Assembly: GCF_010974825.1 (NCBI RefSeq)
Contig: NZ_JAAILA010000005.1
Coordinates: 46,055 to 110,054, forward strand
Source of the DNA: Aeromonas rivipollensis
Lineage (GTDB): Bacteria; Pseudomonadota; Gammaproteobacteria; Enterobacterales; Aeromonadaceae
Direction: 5' to 3'
Length of the DNA: 64,000 bases
In this document: piece by piece, positions 31,721 to 44,172 of the stretch
Layout: each line of letters begins with the position of its first letter
Numbering within the stretch: the stretch's first letter is position 1
Position numbers and translations under genes: made by a program
The notes under the pieces: model-generated
The model's database searches: none
The model's input: only the letters and a program-made list of their open reading frames with translations
What the model was told of the DNA's origin: nothing

Positions 31721-32459
31721 GGGCCGGGTGGCGAATGACTTCCATCGGGATGCCATAGATGGCATGCAGGGTCTCGCCGGTCATGATGTGCGAAGGCTCG
31801 CCATGGGTCAGCAGACGACCGCTGTGGAGCGCCACCAGTCGATCGCAGAAGCGGGACGCCATATTGATGTCGTGAATGACGATGATGACCCCGAGGTTGA
31901 GCTGGCGACTGAGCTGCTTGACGAGCGCGAGCACCTCCACCTGATGAGCCACATCCAGCGCGGCCAGCGGCTCGTCCAGCAGGATGAAGCGACTCTCCTG
32001 GGCCAGCAGCATGGCCAGCCAGACCCGGCCCCGCTCGCCGCCGGAGAGGGTATCCACCAGCCGGTCGGCAAACCCCTCGGTATGGGTCAGTGCTATGGCC
32101 TTGTCGACCTGGCGGTGATCGGCCTCCCCCATTCGCCCCAGCAGACCACGCCAGGGATAGCGCCCCATCTCCACCAGCTCACGGCCGAGCAGGTTCTCGG
32201 CGCTCGGCAGATGTTGTGGCAGATAGGCGACCTGACGGGCGAAGTCCCGGTTGCCCCAGTCGGACAGCGGCTTGTCATCGAACAGTATCTCCCCATCGCT
32301 CAGGGGCTGCTGGCGTGCCAGCAGCTTGAGCAGGGTGGATTTGCCCGAGCCGTTGTGGCCGATGAGGCCATAGACCTGACCCTGCTCGAAACGCAGGCTG
32401 GTGGGTTGCAGCAGCGTGCGGTCATTGACCGCGAAGCTCGCGGCTTTCATCTCAAACAT
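31695..32459 (-). CDS. fhuC: Fe(3+)-hydroxamate ABC transporter ATPase FhuC
   Basis: A 254-residue ABC ATPase with Walker A GHNGSGKST, signature LSGGERGRVWLAMLLAQ, Walker B ILLDEPLAALDVAHQ and the H-loop VIHD. It energises FhuBD import and overlaps fhuD. Confidence 0.95.
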   Translation of the reverse strand: MFEMKAASFAVNDRTLLQPTSLRFEQGQVYGLIGHNGSGKSTLLKLLARQQPLSDGEILFDDKPLSDWGNRDFARQVAYLPQHLPSAENLLGRELVEMGRYPWRGLLGRMGEADHRQVDKAIALTHTEGFADRLVDTLSGGERGRVWLAMLLAQESRFILLDEPLAALDVAHQVEVLALVKQLSRQLNLGVIIVIHDINMASRFCDRLVALHSGRLLTHGEPSHIMTGETLHAIYGIPMEVIRHPAHDHAIAIV

Positions 32460-32513
32460 GATTCATTCCTGTGCTGAAGGGGACAGGCTCTCGCCTCCCC
32501 CTTGCGGCCGGTA

Positions 32514-34160
32514 TCAGACCGGCACCTCGCTATCCAGATGGGCGACGGCATCCCGGCTCACCTGCTCGCGCCGCTCGCCAGTCAGCTCGGTGAGGCGGCC
32601 CTGACGCATCTCCAGCAGGCGATCCGCCAGGGAGAAATAGAGATCGTCGTGGCTGATGGCGATCACCGTCTTGCCCATCTCCTTCAGGCGCGGTAACAGC
32701 ACCTGATAGAAGATGCGGCGGAACTGGGGATCCTGATCCGCCGCCCACTCGTCAAACAGCATCACCTCGCGCTGCTCCGCCAGTGCCAGCAGCAGGGCGA
32801 CCCGCTTGCGCTGCCCCTGGGAGAGATCGATGTTGGCGATGAAGCCTTCCTCTATGACGAGCTTGCTGCCCATCTGCAGCCGCTCCAGCCACTCGGCTAC
32901 CAGGGCCTCTTTCGGCTCAGGCCCCAGCAGGTGCTGGAACAGGTGGTAGTCGGTGAAGATGGCGGAGAAGAGCGCCAGGTAGGCGTTGCGATCGGCGATG
33001 GGCTCACCATCCAGCAGGATCCGGCCAGAGACAGGCTGATAGAGCCCGGTCAGCAGCATGGCCAGGGTCGACTTGCCGGAGCCGTTGCCGCCTATGATGA
33101 AGATCTGCTCCCCCCGCTCAATGGTCAGATTGATGGGCCCCACGGCGAAGCCGCCCTCCCCCTGATAGTGAAAGCTCACCTGCTCCAGCTCGATCCGTTG
33201 CCAGGCACTGGGGGCCGGTGGCAGCGGGAAGGCGGGTTCCGGCTCGGCCAGATTCAGGGTCGCTATCTTGTCGAACGCCACCTGGGCCGAGATCAGGGTC
33301 GGCAGGGCGCCAATGCCCTGCAACAGCGGGGTGCGCAGGAACAGCAGGGTCAGGGCGAAGGTGGCGGCCACATTGGTGTTGGCCCAGCCGAGGCCATTGG
33401 CCAGGAAGAAGACCAGGCCTATGGCCCCCAGCATCATGATGTTCGACCAGTTCACCGCGCTCAGGTGATAGGTATCGGCGCGGATGATCTGCTCCCGGTA
33501 ATCCCGGGCGTTCTGCTCATAGAGCTGGTGGTAGACGAAGTGAGCCCGCTCGCGATTGAGCGCCAGCTCCTTGCTGCCGGCGATGATGGACTGGTAGTTC
33601 TGGTAGAGCCTGTCTTCTGCCTGACGCATCTGGGCCAGGTGACGATAGACCCGGTTCACCAGCAGCCAGCCCACCACCATGGTCACGGTGACCCAGAGGG
33701 CGGTGACACCGAGCAGGGCGGGAGAGAGCAGGCCAAGGTAGATGATGGAGCCCAGGGTGAGCACCAGCCCCTGCACCAGCTCCGGCAGGCGCACGAAGGC
33801 GATGGTGATCTGGCCGATGTCGCTGGAGAGGGAGGCCAGCAGCGGTCCCTGCCCTATCTGGCGAATGCGGGCAACGTCGGTGTCCAGCAGTTGCTTGAGC
33901 AGGCGGCCGCGCAACTTGTAGACGAAATGATGACCGAGGGTGGTCAGGGCTAGCTGGGATCCGAGTGTGATCACCAGCAACAGCAGAATGAGGCCGAGCA
34001 GTTGGCCCAGGATCGGTAGCGGATCGCCGACTGACTCGATAAGGTATTGATTGATAAAGGCAATGACGCCTATCCCACTCACAGCGCTGAGCAGACTGAG
34101 CAGGGTAATGGCGATGAAGGGCCAACGGTATTGGCGGTAAACCAGTGACAAGAGTTCCAT
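32514..34160 (-). CDS. Cyclic-peptide-type ABC exporter (PvdE/SyrD/YojI-like)
   Basis: A 548-residue fused exporter with six spans in the N-terminal half and an ATPase in the C-terminal half (Walker [10 protein letters not shown], signature LSQGQRKR, Walker [13 protein letters not shown], HisH). The unusual DEWAADQDP Walker B and overall layout fit the cyclic peptide / siderophore exporter family (PvdE, SyrD, YojI). Its place between a siderophore receptor and fhuCDB suggests a role in siderophore handling, although no synthetase is in this window. Confidence 0.85.
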   Translation of the reverse strand: MELLSLVYRQYRWPFIAITLLSLLSAVSGIGVIAFINQYLIESVGDPLPILGQLLGLILLLLVITLGSQLALTTLGHHFVYKLRGRLLKQLLDTDVARIRQIGQGPLLASLSSDIGQITIAFVRLPELVQGLVLTLGSIIYLGLLSPALLGVTALWVTVTMVVGWLLVNRVYRHLAQMRQAEDRLYQNYQSIIAGSKELALNRERAHFVYHQLYEQNARDYREQIIRADTYHLSAVNWSNIMMLGAIGLVFFLANGLGWANTNVAATFALTLLFLRTPLLQGIGALPTLISAQVAFDKIATLNLAEPEPAFPLPPAPSAWQRIELEQVSFHYQGEGGFAVGPINLTIERGEQIFIIGGNGSGKSTLAMLLTGLYQPVSGRILLDGEPIADRNAYLALFSAIFTDYHLFQHLLGPEPKEALVAEWLERLQMGSKLVIEEGFIANIDLSQGQRKRVALLLALAEQREVMLFDEWAADQDPQFRRIFYQVLLPRLKEMGKTVIAISHDDLYFSLADRLLEMRQGRLTELTGERREQVSRDAVAHLDSEVPV

Positions 34161-34186
34161 GACAGGCCTGTATACAAAAAGAAGGA

Positions 34187-34211
34187 GGGCGGGAGCTTGA
34201 GGCTCCCGCCC
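34187..34211 (-). terminator. Hairpin between the TonB receptor and the ABC exporter
   Basis: The perfect 10-bp stem GGGCGGGAGC/GCTCCCGCCC has a 5-base loop, then an A/T-rich stretch toward the exporter on the minus strand. It may attenuate read-through from the receptor gene. Confidence 0.55.
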
Positions 34212-34221
34212 GGCCTGTATC

Positions 34222-36330
34222 TTACCAGCGGTAGTTGACTGAGCCGACTATGCTGCGCGGCTCACCGTAGTAGCAGTAGTAATCACAGCTCGCCACATAG
34301 GTGTCGTTCAGCAGGTTGTTGACGTTGACCTGGGCACGCCAGTTCTTGGCGAAGTCATACCCGATCATCGCATCCCACACCGTCTGGGCCGGCACCTGGG
34401 CCGAACCGTAGATGGGGTTGTAGTTGGCATCCACGGCACCTATGCCGACGCTGGAGCCGATATAACGTACCCCGGTGCCCACTTCCAGCCCGGAGACCGG
34501 ACCCTGCTGCACCTTGTAGTTGCCCCAGAAGGAGGCCTGGTGGCGCGGGATCAGGCTGGCCTGGCGATCACCGTTGCCGGTGTCGTTGGTCTTGGCGTCG
34601 GTGTAGGTATAAGCAGCGGTCAGGCGCAGCGCCTCTGTGGCCTGCACGCTCCCTTCCAGTTCGACGCCCTGGGAGGTCACTTCGCCAGCCTGGGTCTGCT
34701 GACCGGAACCGGTGGAGACCAGCGAGTTGGTCTGCTCCAGATCGAACAGCGCCAGGTTGATGTAGCCATCGAGGAAGCTGGGCGCGTACTTGATGCCGGT
34801 CTCGTACAGCTTGCCCTCGAGCGGCTTGTAGGAGTTCTTGGTGTTGGGATCTATACCCGGCAGCACCTCGAACGACTCGGCATAGGCGAAGTAAGGGGAG
34901 AGGCCGTTGTCGGCCAGGTACATCAGACTGCCGGAGAGCGAGAGGTTGTCATCGTACTGTTTCTCGTTCTTGCTGGTGGCTTCGCTGATGTTGTGGGTCT
35001 CCACATAGTCGAAGCGGCCGCCGGCGGTCAGCAACCAGCGATCGTCCCAACGGATCTGGTGCTGGGCATAGAGGCCGCTCTGGCCCTTGGTGTTCTTCTG
35101 ATAGGTGGCGGTGGACTCATCGAAACCGGGGAAGCCGCTGTAATCCGGGTTCATGGTATCGATGGATCCCATGCCGTAGTTGTCGGCCTCGACCCCTTCG
35201 TTCACGTGACGCTGCAGATCGATCCCCAGCAGCAGAGTCTGCTCGGTGCGATCCGTGTTCCAGTAACCCACCATCTGGTTGTCCATGGTGGCGCTCTTGG
35301 TGTCGCCATCCCGGTAGACCAGGCCACGGTAGGCGGTGGTGCCTTCGTAAGTCGGGAAGATATAGGTCTGGCGCAGCAGCAGATCGTTGTAGTTGAAGCG
35401 GACGTTCTGCTTGAACTCCCAGGTCTGGTTGAACTGGTGTGCCAGCTCGTAACCGGTGGAGATCTGGGTATTGCGGTTGCGATCGTAATCCGGCTGACTC
35501 AGGTTGGTGGCGGGATCGATCTGGCCGCCCGAGGTGTTCAGGGTGCCATAGACGGGGAAGAAACCGTTGGTGGGCACCCCTTCGTCGTGCAGGAAACTGG
35601 CCAGCAGGGTGAGGCTGGTGCGATCCGAGATATCCAGGGTCACGCTCGGCGCCAAGTAGGCGCGCTCGTTGTAAGTGCCATCCAGCACGCCGTCACGCTC
35701 TTTATAGAGTGCCACCATGCGATAGCGGCTGTCGTCGGTCAGATCGTCGGAGAAGTCGACGCCGACCTGGCGCAGATCCCGGTTGCCCAGTTGCAGATTG
35801 ACCAACCCTTGCGGGGTCGCGGTCGGACGCTTGCTGATGGAGTTGATCACACCGCCGGGAGGGGCCTCGCCGTAGAGGATGGAGGCCGGGCCTTTCAGCA
35901 CTTCCACGCTTTCCAGGCCGAAGGGCTCGGGGGTCCACACATAGTAGCCGGTGCCGAACAGACGGTTGCCATCGAGGTACTGGGCAGCATCGAAGCCACG
36001 CACCTTGAACCAGTCGGTGTTGTTATCCGAGCCATAGAAACCGGTGAGCACGCCGGAGCGGTAGCGCACTGACTCATCGAGCTGAAGCACGGCGTGCTGA
36101 TCCAGCTCCTCGCGATTGACCACGGAGACGGCGCGCGGGGTCTCTGCCATGGGCACTTCGACCTTCATGGCGGTGCCGGTGACCACCATGGTTTCAGCCG
36201 CCTTGGGCAGCTCTTTATCCGCTTGTTCCGCAGCCAGCACTGGCAGGCTCGCCAGCAGGCAGGAGAGCGGCAACAGCTGGGCCCCCTTCTTTCGCATCAC
36301 TGCATTTTGGGTATTTTTTTGCGCAATCAT
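34222..36330 (-). CDS. TonB-dependent hydroxamate-siderophore receptor (FhuA/FoxA/FhuE-like)
   Basis: A 702-residue outer-membrane receptor. Signal peptide to about residue 33 ([10 protein letters not shown]), TonB box ETMVVTGTA, plug domain ([45 protein letters not shown]) and a 22-strand barrel ending in the aromatic SVNYRW. The Cys pair near the end ([11 protein letters not shown]) is shared with FhuA/FoxA/FhuE receptors. It sits at the head of the fhu locus and has Fur-box-like sequence upstream. Confidence 0.93.
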   Translation of the reverse strand: MIAQKNTQNAVMRKKGAQLLPLSCLLASLPVLAAEQADKELPKAAETMVVTGTAMKVEVPMAETPRAVSVVNREELDQHAVLQLDESVRYRSGVLTGFYGSDNNTDWFKVRGFDAAQYLDGNRLFGTGYYVWTPEPFGLESVEVLKGPASILYGEAPPGGVINSISKRPTATPQGLVNLQLGNRDLRQVGVDFSDDLTDDSRYRMVALYKERDGVLDGTYNERAYLAPSVTLDISDRTSLTLLASFLHDEGVPTNGFFPVYGTLNTSGGQIDPATNLSQPDYDRNRNTQISTGYELAHQFNQTWEFKQNVRFNYNDLLLRQTYIFPTYEGTTAYRGLVYRDGDTKSATMDNQMVGYWNTDRTEQTLLLGIDLQRHVNEGVEADNYGMGSIDTMNPDYSGFPGFDESTATYQKNTKGQSGLYAQHQIRWDDRWLLTAGGRFDYVETHNISEATSKNEKQYDDNLSLSGSLMYLADNGLSPYFAYAESFEVLPGIDPNTKNSYKPLEGKLYETGIKYAPSFLDGYINLALFDLEQTNSLVSTGSGQQTQAGEVTSQGVELEGSVQATEALRLTAAYTYTDAKTNDTGNGDRQASLIPRHQASFWGNYKVQQGPVSGLEVGTGVRYIGSSVGIGAVDANYNPIYGSAQVPAQTVWDAMIGYDFAKNWRAQVNVNNLLNDTYVASCDYYCYYGEPRSIVGSVNYRW

Positions 36331-36715
36331 ATAAGTGTCTCAAATATCAATGAGTTATATTTTGGTTTCTTATTATGGGTGCCCAATGCGGCCGGTCTGC
36401 CCGACTCCTTAGGCGAATAAATCGGCACAATGCTACTACAAGAGCCATGATCGAATCGATTCAATAATTGCTAATCATTTGCATCTCTATTGTTACCTGT
36501 TGTATCAACGGACGGCATTTCCGGCAGGAAGACTCATTCAGGAAGGTGATCAAAGGGAGGGAACACAGGGGAAGATGAAAAAAGATGGCGAGGGCGGCCT
36601 CTGCCATAAAAATCGTGAAGGATCCTTATCCCCAAGCTTTATCCATATTTATCCACATCCTTTGGCGGTAGAATCCCGGCTCTCCGTTTCTTTCGATGAC
36701 ATCAGGATCCATTCC
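36331..36715. promoter_or_regulatory. Divergent control region: Fur-box-like site and mioC DnaA boxes
   Basis: No gene is seen in these 385 bases. The sequence AATTGCTAATCATTTGC (about 36466-36482) resembles a Fur box and lies upstream of the receptor gene. On the mioC side, three DnaA-box matches are clustered: TTATCCCCA (36626-36634), TTATCCATA (36639-36647) and the perfect consensus TTATCCACA (36649-36657). E. coli mioC is likewise repressed by DnaA. Confidence 0.65.
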
Positions 36716-37165
36716 ATGGCCAAACTCAATCTTGTCGTCGGCTCCATGCTGGGCGCCGCCGAATATGTCGCAGATCATGTCGCCAACCTGCTGGAACAGG
36801 CGGGCCACCAGACCCGGATCCACAACCCGGCCAGCCTGGCCGAGGTGCTGGCGGAGCCGGATGCCATCCTGTTGGTGATCACTTCTACCCATGGTGCCGG
36901 CGACGTGCCCGACAATCTTCAGCCCTTCGCCAAGGATCTTGCCGACCAGCATCCGGATCTCAACGCCTTGAAATATGGGGTGATCGGGCTTGGGGACCGC
37001 AGTTATGACACCTTCTGCCAGGGTGGCAAGACGCTGGATCGACTGTTGGCCGAGTGCGGCGCCAGCCGGATCGGGGATCGTCTGGAGATAGACGTGACCC
37101 AGCACGAGATCCCGGAAGATGCCGCCGAAGCCTGGATCCATGACTGGATGCAGATGATCGCCTGA
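36716..37165 (+). CDS. mioC: Flavodoxin-like protein MioC
   Basis: A 149-residue flavodoxin-fold FMN protein. The FMN-binding loops are VGSMLGAAEYVA, ITSTHGAGDVPDN and GLGDRSYDTFC. The ATG at 36716 is the family start; in-frame sequence further upstream is not conserved and holds DnaA boxes. It is transcribed toward oriC, as in E. coli, where passage of transcription affects initiation. Confidence 0.95.
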   Translation: MAKLNLVVGSMLGAAEYVADHVANLLEQAGHQTRIHNPASLAEVLAEPDAILLVITSTHGAGDVPDNLQPFAKDLADQHPDLNALKYGVIGLGDRSYDTFCQGGKTLDRLLAECGASRIGDRLEIDVTQHEIPEDAAEAWIHDWMQMIA

Positions 37166-37673
37166 TCAGGGCGCGGGAGATCCGGTAAAAACACCTTGAT
37201 CTCCCCGCTTATCCCCAAATTCCTATCCACCAGGTTATTAACAGATAGATCCGGGAGAGTTGTTCTACACGGTTACCCACAATGCCCAGGGGTAATGTGC
37301 ATAACTATAGTGTTAAGCTCTGTAAAACCTATAGTTATCCATGTATGAGATCTTATCCAGTTCTGGTCTGTGTATAAAACCACTGGTTATCCCCCCGTTC
37401 ACGGCCCTGGGATCCAAGCTTTTCCACAAGCTGGGATCGTCTTTAAACAGATGATCTTTATGATCAAAAAGGGCTTATCAACAGAAATCGTGGATCCTAA
37501 TAAAAGATCCAGTAAAAGATCGATCTAAAGATCCTTAAGATCTACTAACGGATCCTGCATCCATACTGATCCTGAAGTAGACGTTCCCCTCAAGAGGCTA
37601 AACGGATAGAATGATCCGCCCTTCAGCCCAGGCAAATAAAGATCTTCAGGCGTGCAGATCAAGGTGATCCCCA
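37166..37673. other. oriC: Chromosomal replication origin oriC
   Basis: The gene-free 508 bases between mioC and mnmG are the enteric origin location. DnaA-box matches include TTATCCCCA (37209), TTACCCACA (37273), TTATCCATG (37335), TTATCCAGT (37353), an inverted TTATACACA equal to E. coli R2 (37369-37377), TTTTCCACA (37420) and TTATCAACA (37475). AT-rich 13-mer-like units with AAAAGATC cores (about 37498, 37510 and 37522) form the unwinding element on the mnmG side. More than 20 GATC sites give a dense SeqA/Dam target. Confidence 0.95.
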
Positions 37674-39563
37674 ATGCAATACCATGAACAATTTGATGTG
37701 ATCGTCGTCGGTGGCGGTCATGCAGGAACCGAAGCAGCAACAGCGGCCGCCCGTATGGGCCTGAATACCCTGTTGCTGACCCACAACATCGATACGCTGG
37801 GACACATGTCCTGTAATCCGGCGATCGGCGGGATCGGCAAGGGACACCTGGTCAAGGAAGTGGATGCCCTGGGCGGGATCATGGCGCAGGCCATCGATCT
37901 TGGCGGGATCCAGTTCCGTACCCTCAACTCCTCCAAAGGGCCCGCGGTGCGTGCCACCCGTGCCCAGGCGGATCGCCTGCTTTACAAGGCCGTGGTGCGC
38001 CAGACCCTGGAAAATTACCCGAACCTGAAGATCTTCCAGCAAGCCTGTGACGATCTCGTCATGGACGGGGATAGTGTCGCCGGCGTAGTCACCCAGAGCG
38101 GGATCCGCATCAGCGGCAAGACGGTGGTGCTGACGGTAGGGACCTTCCTGAACGGCCTGATCCACATCGGGATGGAAAACTACAAGGGCGGCCGCGCCGG
38201 GGATCCTCCCTCGATCGCCCTGGCCCAGCGTCTGCGCGAGCTGCCACTGCGTATCGATCGGCTCAAGACAGGCACGCCGCCACGCATCGATGCCCGCACC
38301 GTGGATCTCTCCGTGATGCAGCAGCAGCACGGTGACGATCCTCGTCCCGTCTTCTCGTTCATCGGCAACGCCAGCCAACACCCCCGTCAGGTGCCTTGCT
38401 ACGTTACCCACACCAACGAGAAGACCCACGAGGTGATCCGCAACAACCTGGATCGCAGCCCCATGTACGCCGGGGTGATCGAGGGGATAGGCCCCCGTTA
38501 CTGCCCGTCGATCGAGGACAAGATCACCCGCTTCGCCGACAAGACGGCGCACCAGATCTTCGTTGAGCCGGAAGGCCTGACCACCCACGAACTCTACCCG
38601 AACGGGATCTCCACCAGCCTGCCGTTCGACGTGCAGGTGCAGATCGTCCGTTCGATCCGTGGCTTCGAGAATGCCCACATCACCCGCCCCGGCTACGCCA
38701 TCGAATACGACTTCTTCGATCCGCGGGATCTCAAGGCCAACATGGAGAGCAAGTGCATTCCAAACCTCTTCTTCGCCGGCCAGATCAACGGCACCACTGG
38801 CTATGAAGAGGCGGCCGCCCAGGGGCTGATGGCCGGTCTGAACGCCGGTCTGCGCGCCCAGGGCAAGGATGCCTGGCATCCCCGCCGGGATCAGGCCTAC
38901 ATGGGCGTGATGATGGACGATCTCTCCACCCTGGGCACTCGCGAGCCCTACCGCATGTTCACCAGCCGCGCCGAATACCGTCTGCTGCTGCGGGAAGACA
39001 ACGCCGATCTGCGCCTGACCGCCATTGGTCGCGAGCTGGGCCTGGTGGATGACCATCGCTGGAGCCTGTTCAACACCAAGATGGAGCAGGTTGAGCAGGA
39101 GCGTCAGCGCATGCGTTCGACCTGGATCCACCCGCAGCACCCGTCGCTGGAGGCGGTCAACGCTCTGGTCAACACCCCCCTGACCCGGGAGCAGAGCCTG
39201 GAAGAGCTGCTGCGTCGCCCCGAGGTGACCTACGATGCCCTGATGGCCATCGAGGGGGTCGGCCCGGCGCTGGAAGACGCGGCCGCGGCGGATCAGGTGG
39301 AGATCCAGATCAAGTACGCCGGCTACATCGAGCGCCAGCACGACGAGGTGGAGAAGCAACTGCGCAACGAGAACACCCTGTTGCCGCTGGACATGAACTA
39401 CCGCGACGTGAACGGTCTCTCCAACGAGGTGATCGCCAAGCTGAATGATGCCAAGCCGCAGACCATAGGTCAGGCCTCCCGCATCTCCGGCATCACCCCG
39501 GCGGCCATCTCCATCCTGCTGGTTCACCTGAAGAAACACGGCCTGCTGCGTAAAACCGCCTGA
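37674..39563 (+). CDS. mnmG: tRNA uridine-5-carboxymethylaminomethyl modification enzyme MnmG (GidA)
   Basis: A 629-residue FAD enzyme with the Rossmann motif [12 protein letters not shown] at its start, the [16 protein letters not shown] and GTFLNGLIH blocks, and a C-terminal helical domain. Together with MnmE it modifies U34 of certain tRNAs. The 5' half is unusually rich in GATC, continuing the oriC pattern. It begins an mnmG-rsmG-parA-parB cluster. Confidence 0.99.
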   Translation: MQYHEQFDVIVVGGGHAGTEAATAAARMGLNTLLLTHNIDTLGHMSCNPAIGGIGKGHLVKEVDALGGIMAQAIDLGGIQFRTLNSSKGPAVRATRAQADRLLYKAVVRQTLENYPNLKIFQQACDDLVMDGDSVAGVVTQSGIRISGKTVVLTVGTFLNGLIHIGMENYKGGRAGDPPSIALAQRLRELPLRIDRLKTGTPPRIDARTVDLSVMQQQHGDDPRPVFSFIGNASQHPRQVPCYVTHTNEKTHEVIRNNLDRSPMYAGVIEGIGPRYCPSIEDKITRFADKTAHQIFVEPEGLTTHELYPNGISTSLPFDVQVQIVRSIRGFENAHITRPGYAIEYDFFDPRDLKANMESKCIPNLFFAGQINGTTGYEEAAAQGLMAGLNAGLRAQGKDAWHPRRDQAYMGVMMDDLSTLGTREPYRMFTSRAEYRLLLREDNADLRLTAIGRELGLVDDHRWSLFNTKMEQVEQERQRMRSTWIHPQHPSLEAVNALVNTPLTREQSLEELLRRPEVTYDALMAIEGVGPALEDAAAADQVEIQIKYAGYIERQHDEVEKQLRNENTLLPLDMNYRDVNGLSNEVIAKLNDAKPQTIGQASRISGITPAAISILLVHLKKHGLLRKTA

Positions 39564-39584
39564 GGATCCTTACCGTTGGAAAAT

Positions 39585-40211
39585 ATGCTGGAAAGATTGA
39601 ACGGCCTGCTCATGCAGGCCGGTATTGTTATCACCGACACTCAAAAGACCCAGTTGGTGCAGTTGGTTGAGTTGCTGCACAAGTGGAACAAGGCTTACAA
39701 TCTCACCTCGGTGCGAGATCCGGACGCCATGCTGGTCAAGCACATCCTCGACAGCCTGGTGGTGAGCCCTCACCTGCACGGTGAGCGTTTCATCGATGTG
39801 GGCACAGGCCCGGGTCTGCCCGGCCTGCCGCTTGCCATCATCAACCCGGACAAGCAGTTCGTGCTGCTCGACAGCCTGGGCAAGCGGATCAACTTCATCC
39901 GCCAGGTGATCCAGGAGCTGGGGCTGACCAATGTGACGCCCGTCAAATCCCGGGTGGAAGAGTATCAACCCGAGGTGGGCTTCGATGCTGTACTCAGCCG
40001 GGCCTTCGCCTCGCTGGAGGACATGCTGAACTGGTGTCACCATCTGCCGTCACCCGAGGGCAGCTTCTTGGCGCTCAAGGGACAATACCCCGAGCAGGAA
40101 CTGGCACAGTTGCCTGCCAGCATTCGTCTGGTTGCCACCCATCAGCTGGTGGTGCCCGAACTGGAAGGCGAGCGTCATCTGCTGGAGTTTAAAGCCATCC
40201 AGCCCGAATAG
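39585..40211 (+). CDS. rsmG: 16S rRNA (guanine527-N7)-methyltransferase RsmG
   Basis: A 208-residue SAM-dependent methyltransferase with the SAM motif [15 protein letters not shown] and the N-terminal [15 protein letters not shown] block. The ATG at 39585 matches family N-termini (MLERLNGLL) and has TTGGAAA upstream; a TTG at 39576 would add three residues. Confidence 0.97.
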   Translation: MLERLNGLLMQAGIVITDTQKTQLVQLVELLHKWNKAYNLTSVRDPDAMLVKHILDSLVVSPHLHGERFIDVGTGPGLPGLPLAIINPDKQFVLLDSLGKRINFIRQVIQELGLTNVTPVKSRVEEYQPEVGFDAVLSRAFASLEDMLNWCHHLPSPEGSFLALKGQYPEQELAQLPASIRLVATHQLVVPELEGERHLLEFKAIQPE

Positions 40212-40238
40212 GGCCGCCGTATTCATTTAGGGGATAGT

Positions 40239-41042
40239 GTGGGAAAAGTCATTGCCATAGCCAACCAGAAGGGTGGAGTGGGTAAAACCACCACCTGTGT
40301 GAATCTGGCCGCCTCCCTGGCCGCTACCCGGCGCAAGGTGCTGGTGATCGATCTGGATCCGCAGGGCAATGCCACCATGGGCAGTGGCATCGACAAGTAC
40401 GAAGTCGAACGCACCGCCTATGAACTGCTGATCGACGATGCTCCCATCAACGAGGTGATCATCCCCGAGACCTCGGGTGGCTATCACCTCATCGCCGCCA
40501 ATGCCGATGTGACGGCGGCGGAAATCCGTCTGATGGAGTTCTTCGCCCGCGAGATCCGCCTGCGCAACGCCCTGGCCTCGGTACGGGACAAGTACGACTA
40601 CGTCTTCATCGACTGCCCGCCTTCTCTCAACATGTTGACCGTCAACGCCATGGCCGCCGCCGACTCTGTGCTGGTGCCCATGCAGTGCGAGTATTACGCG
40701 CTGGAAGGGCTCACCGCACTGGTGGATACCATCAGCAAGCTGGCGGCCGTCGTCAACCCGGAGCTGAAGATCGAGGGGGTGCTGCGCACCATGTTCGATC
40801 ACCGCAACCGGCTGGCCAATGATGTGTCCGATCAGCTGAAACAGCATTTCGGGGACAAGGTCTATCGCACCATCATCCCCCGCAACGTTAGACTGGCGGA
40901 GGCGCCGAGCTTCGGTGCCCCGGCCATGCACTATGACAAATCATCGGTGGGGGCCAAGGCCTATCTGGCCCTGGCTGGCGAGATCCTGCGTCGTCAGGAG
41001 CAGGAGTCTCAGCCGATCACCGCAGACCGAGAGAGCATATGA
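40239..41042 (+). CDS. parA: Chromosome partitioning ATPase ParA (Soj)
   Basis: A 267-residue Walker-type ATPase with the deviant Walker A KGGVGKTT (about residues 11-18), VIDLDPQGNATMG and FIDCPPSL. Start is GTG. It segregates ParB-parS complexes near the origin. Its stop overlaps the parB ATG (ATGA). Confidence 0.97.
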   Translation: MGKVIAIANQKGGVGKTTTCVNLAASLAATRRKVLVIDLDPQGNATMGSGIDKYEVERTAYELLIDDAPINEVIIPETSGGYHLIAANADVTAAEIRLMEFFAREIRLRNALASVRDKYDYVFIDCPPSLNMLTVNAMAAADSVLVPMQCEYYALEGLTALVDTISKLAAVVNPELKIEGVLRTMFDHRNRLANDVSDQLKQHFGDKVYRTIIPRNVRLAEAPSFGAPAMHYDKSSVGAKAYLALAGEILRRQEQESQPITADRESI

Positions 41043-41947
41043 CGCCGAAGAAACGTGGGCTGGGCAAGGGGTTGGATGCCCTGCTCAGCACCAGCACGGC
41101 CGCCCGCCAGAAACAGGTGATGAGCGACCAGCGTACCGAACAGGCCATGGCGCCCACCAACCAGGGCGAGCTGCGCAAGCTGCCGCTGGAGTGGCTGCAG
41201 TCCGGCAAATACCAGCCGCGCAAGGACATGTCCCAGGATGCGCTGGAAGACCTGGCCAACTCGATACGGGCGCAAGGCGTGATTCAGCCGATAGTGGTAC
41301 GCTCCATCGGGGATAATCGCTTCGAGATCATCGCAGGTGAGCGGCGCTGGCGCGCGTCCCAGCTGGCCCGGCTCGAGGTGGTGCCCTGCATCGTCAAGGA
41401 CGTGCCCGACGAGGCCGCTGTTGCCATAGCGCTGATTGAGAACATCCAGCGCGAGGATCTCAACGCCATCGAAGAAGCGGTAGCTCTGCAGCGACTGCTG
41501 ACCGAATTCGAGCTGACCCACCAGCAGGTGGCCGAGGCGGTGGGCAAGTCCCGCACCACTGTCACCAACCTGCTGCGCCTGAACCAGCTCAACGAGGACG
41601 TGAAGCGGTTCGTCGAGCACGGGGATCTCGACATGGGCCATGCCCGCGCCCTGTTGGCCCTGAGCGGCCCGGCCCAGTCCGAGCTGGCCAAGCTGGTCGC
41701 CCAGAAGGGGCTGACGGTGCGAGATACCGAGAAACTGGTGCAAAAAACGCTGGAACCGGCAAAAACCAAGGTCGAGCCCGTCCGCGATCCCCAGTTTGGT
41801 TACCTAGAGCGCCAGATTTCAGAAAAAATTGGCAATCAGGTACAGCTTCAGCCGGGCAAGAAGGATAGCGGCAAGTTAGTAATAAGTTACGATAACTTAG
41901 CGGATTTGGACCGGGTATTGGGCTATTTTGGTCTGTCAGAATCGTGA
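41039..41947 (+). CDS. parB: Chromosome partitioning protein ParB (Spo0J)
   Basis: A 302-residue CTPase/DNA clamp that loads at parS. N-terminal KKRGLGKGLDALL (ParA interaction), CTP-binding motifs including GERRWRAS and ENIQREDLNAIEEA, and a central helix-turn-helix (VAEAVGKSRTTVTNLLRL). Its likely sites are the palindromes at 9051, 11447 and 18430. Confidence 0.97.
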   Translation: MTPKKRGLGKGLDALLSTSTAARQKQVMSDQRTEQAMAPTNQGELRKLPLEWLQSGKYQPRKDMSQDALEDLANSIRAQGVIQPIVVRSIGDNRFEIIAGERRWRASQLARLEVVPCIVKDVPDEAAVAIALIENIQREDLNAIEEAVALQRLLTEFELTHQQVAEAVGKSRTTVTNLLRLNQLNEDVKRFVEHGDLDMGHARALLALSGPAQSELAKLVAQKGLTVRDTEKLVQKTLEPAKTKVEPVRDPQFGYLERQISEKIGNQVQLQPGKKDSGKLVISYDNLADLDRVLGYFGLSES

Positions 41948-42000
41948 TTTTTACGCTTTTTGTAGTAATAAAACATCCATTCCTTTCGATATGAACATAA

Positions 42001-42040
42001 CCTTAATTTCGCGCGGAAAGCCGCAAAAATTAAGGATTTT
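42001..42040 (+). terminator. Terminator-like hairpin after parB
   Basis: The inverted repeat CCTTAATTT...AAATTAAGG, with an inner GCGG/CCGC stem, is followed by ATTTTT. It separates parAB from the atp operon. Confidence 0.6.
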
Positions 42041-42047
42041 TGCCATG

Positions 42048-42075
42048 TTGCAATAGCCGTCTTCACGGGTATAAT
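42048..42075 (+). promoter_or_regulatory. Candidate promoter of the atp operon
   Basis: TTGCAA (42048-42053), a 16-base spacer and perfect TATAAT (42070-42075) precede atpI by about 60 bases. Confidence 0.6.
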
Positions 42076-42137
42076 TTGACCGGCTTTTCGAGCTGTGAAC
42101 CTGGGGTCTTCGGATCCCGATTTTTTACAGTTCTGTA

Positions 42138-43339
<1,202 letters not shown>

Positions 43340-43381
43340 TGCAACTCAAATAATCCTTTTTATACAATCAATTACATCTAA

Positions 43382-43663
<282 letters not shown>

Positions 43664-43688
43664 TAACTAACTTAAGAGGACATCGGCT

Positions 43689-44159
43689 GTGAATATCAAC
43701 GCCACCCTCCTCGGCCAAGCAATTGCTTTTTTCATCTTCGTAGTGTTTTGCATGAAGTACGTATGGCCGCCGCTGATCGCTGCCATCGAAGCCCGTCAGA
43801 AAGAAATTGCTGATGGTCTCTCTTCTGCCGAACGTGCCAAGAAAGATCTGGATTTGGCCAAGGCCAACGCCACCGATCAGCTGAAAGAAGCCAAGCTTCA
43901 GGCTGCTGAAATCATCGATCAGGCCAACAAACGCAAGGCCCAGATCATTGATGAAGCCGCTGTCGGAGCTCAAGCAGAGCGGGAAAAAATCCTGGCTCAG
44001 GGCCGTGCAGAGATCGAAGCTGAACGTCATCGTGCCAAAGAAGAACTGCGCAAGCAGGTTGCTGCTCTTGCCATCGCGGGTGCAGAGAAGATCCTGGCAC
44101 GCCAAATCGACCAGGCTGCCAACAGCGACATCGTCGACAAACTGGTAGCAGAACTGTAA
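43689..44159 (+). CDS. atpF: ATP synthase F0 subunit b
   Basis: A 156-residue stalk subunit with one N-terminal membrane span ([20 protein letters not shown]) and a long charged helix. GTG start. It links F0 to F1 through AtpH. Confidence 0.98.
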   Translation: MNINATLLGQAIAFFIFVVFCMKYVWPPLIAAIEARQKEIADGLSSAERAKKDLDLAKANATDQLKEAKLQAAEIIDQANKRKAQIIDEAAVGAQAEREKILAQGRAEIEAERHRAKEELRKQVAALAIAGAEKILARQIDQAANSDIVDKLVAEL

Positions 44160-44172
44160 CGGGAACGGGGCT

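Noticed and set aside
36479..36715. N-terminal extension of mioC
   Set aside because: It contains the DnaA-box cluster and gives sequence unlike the flavodoxin fold; ATG 36716 starts the family sequence.
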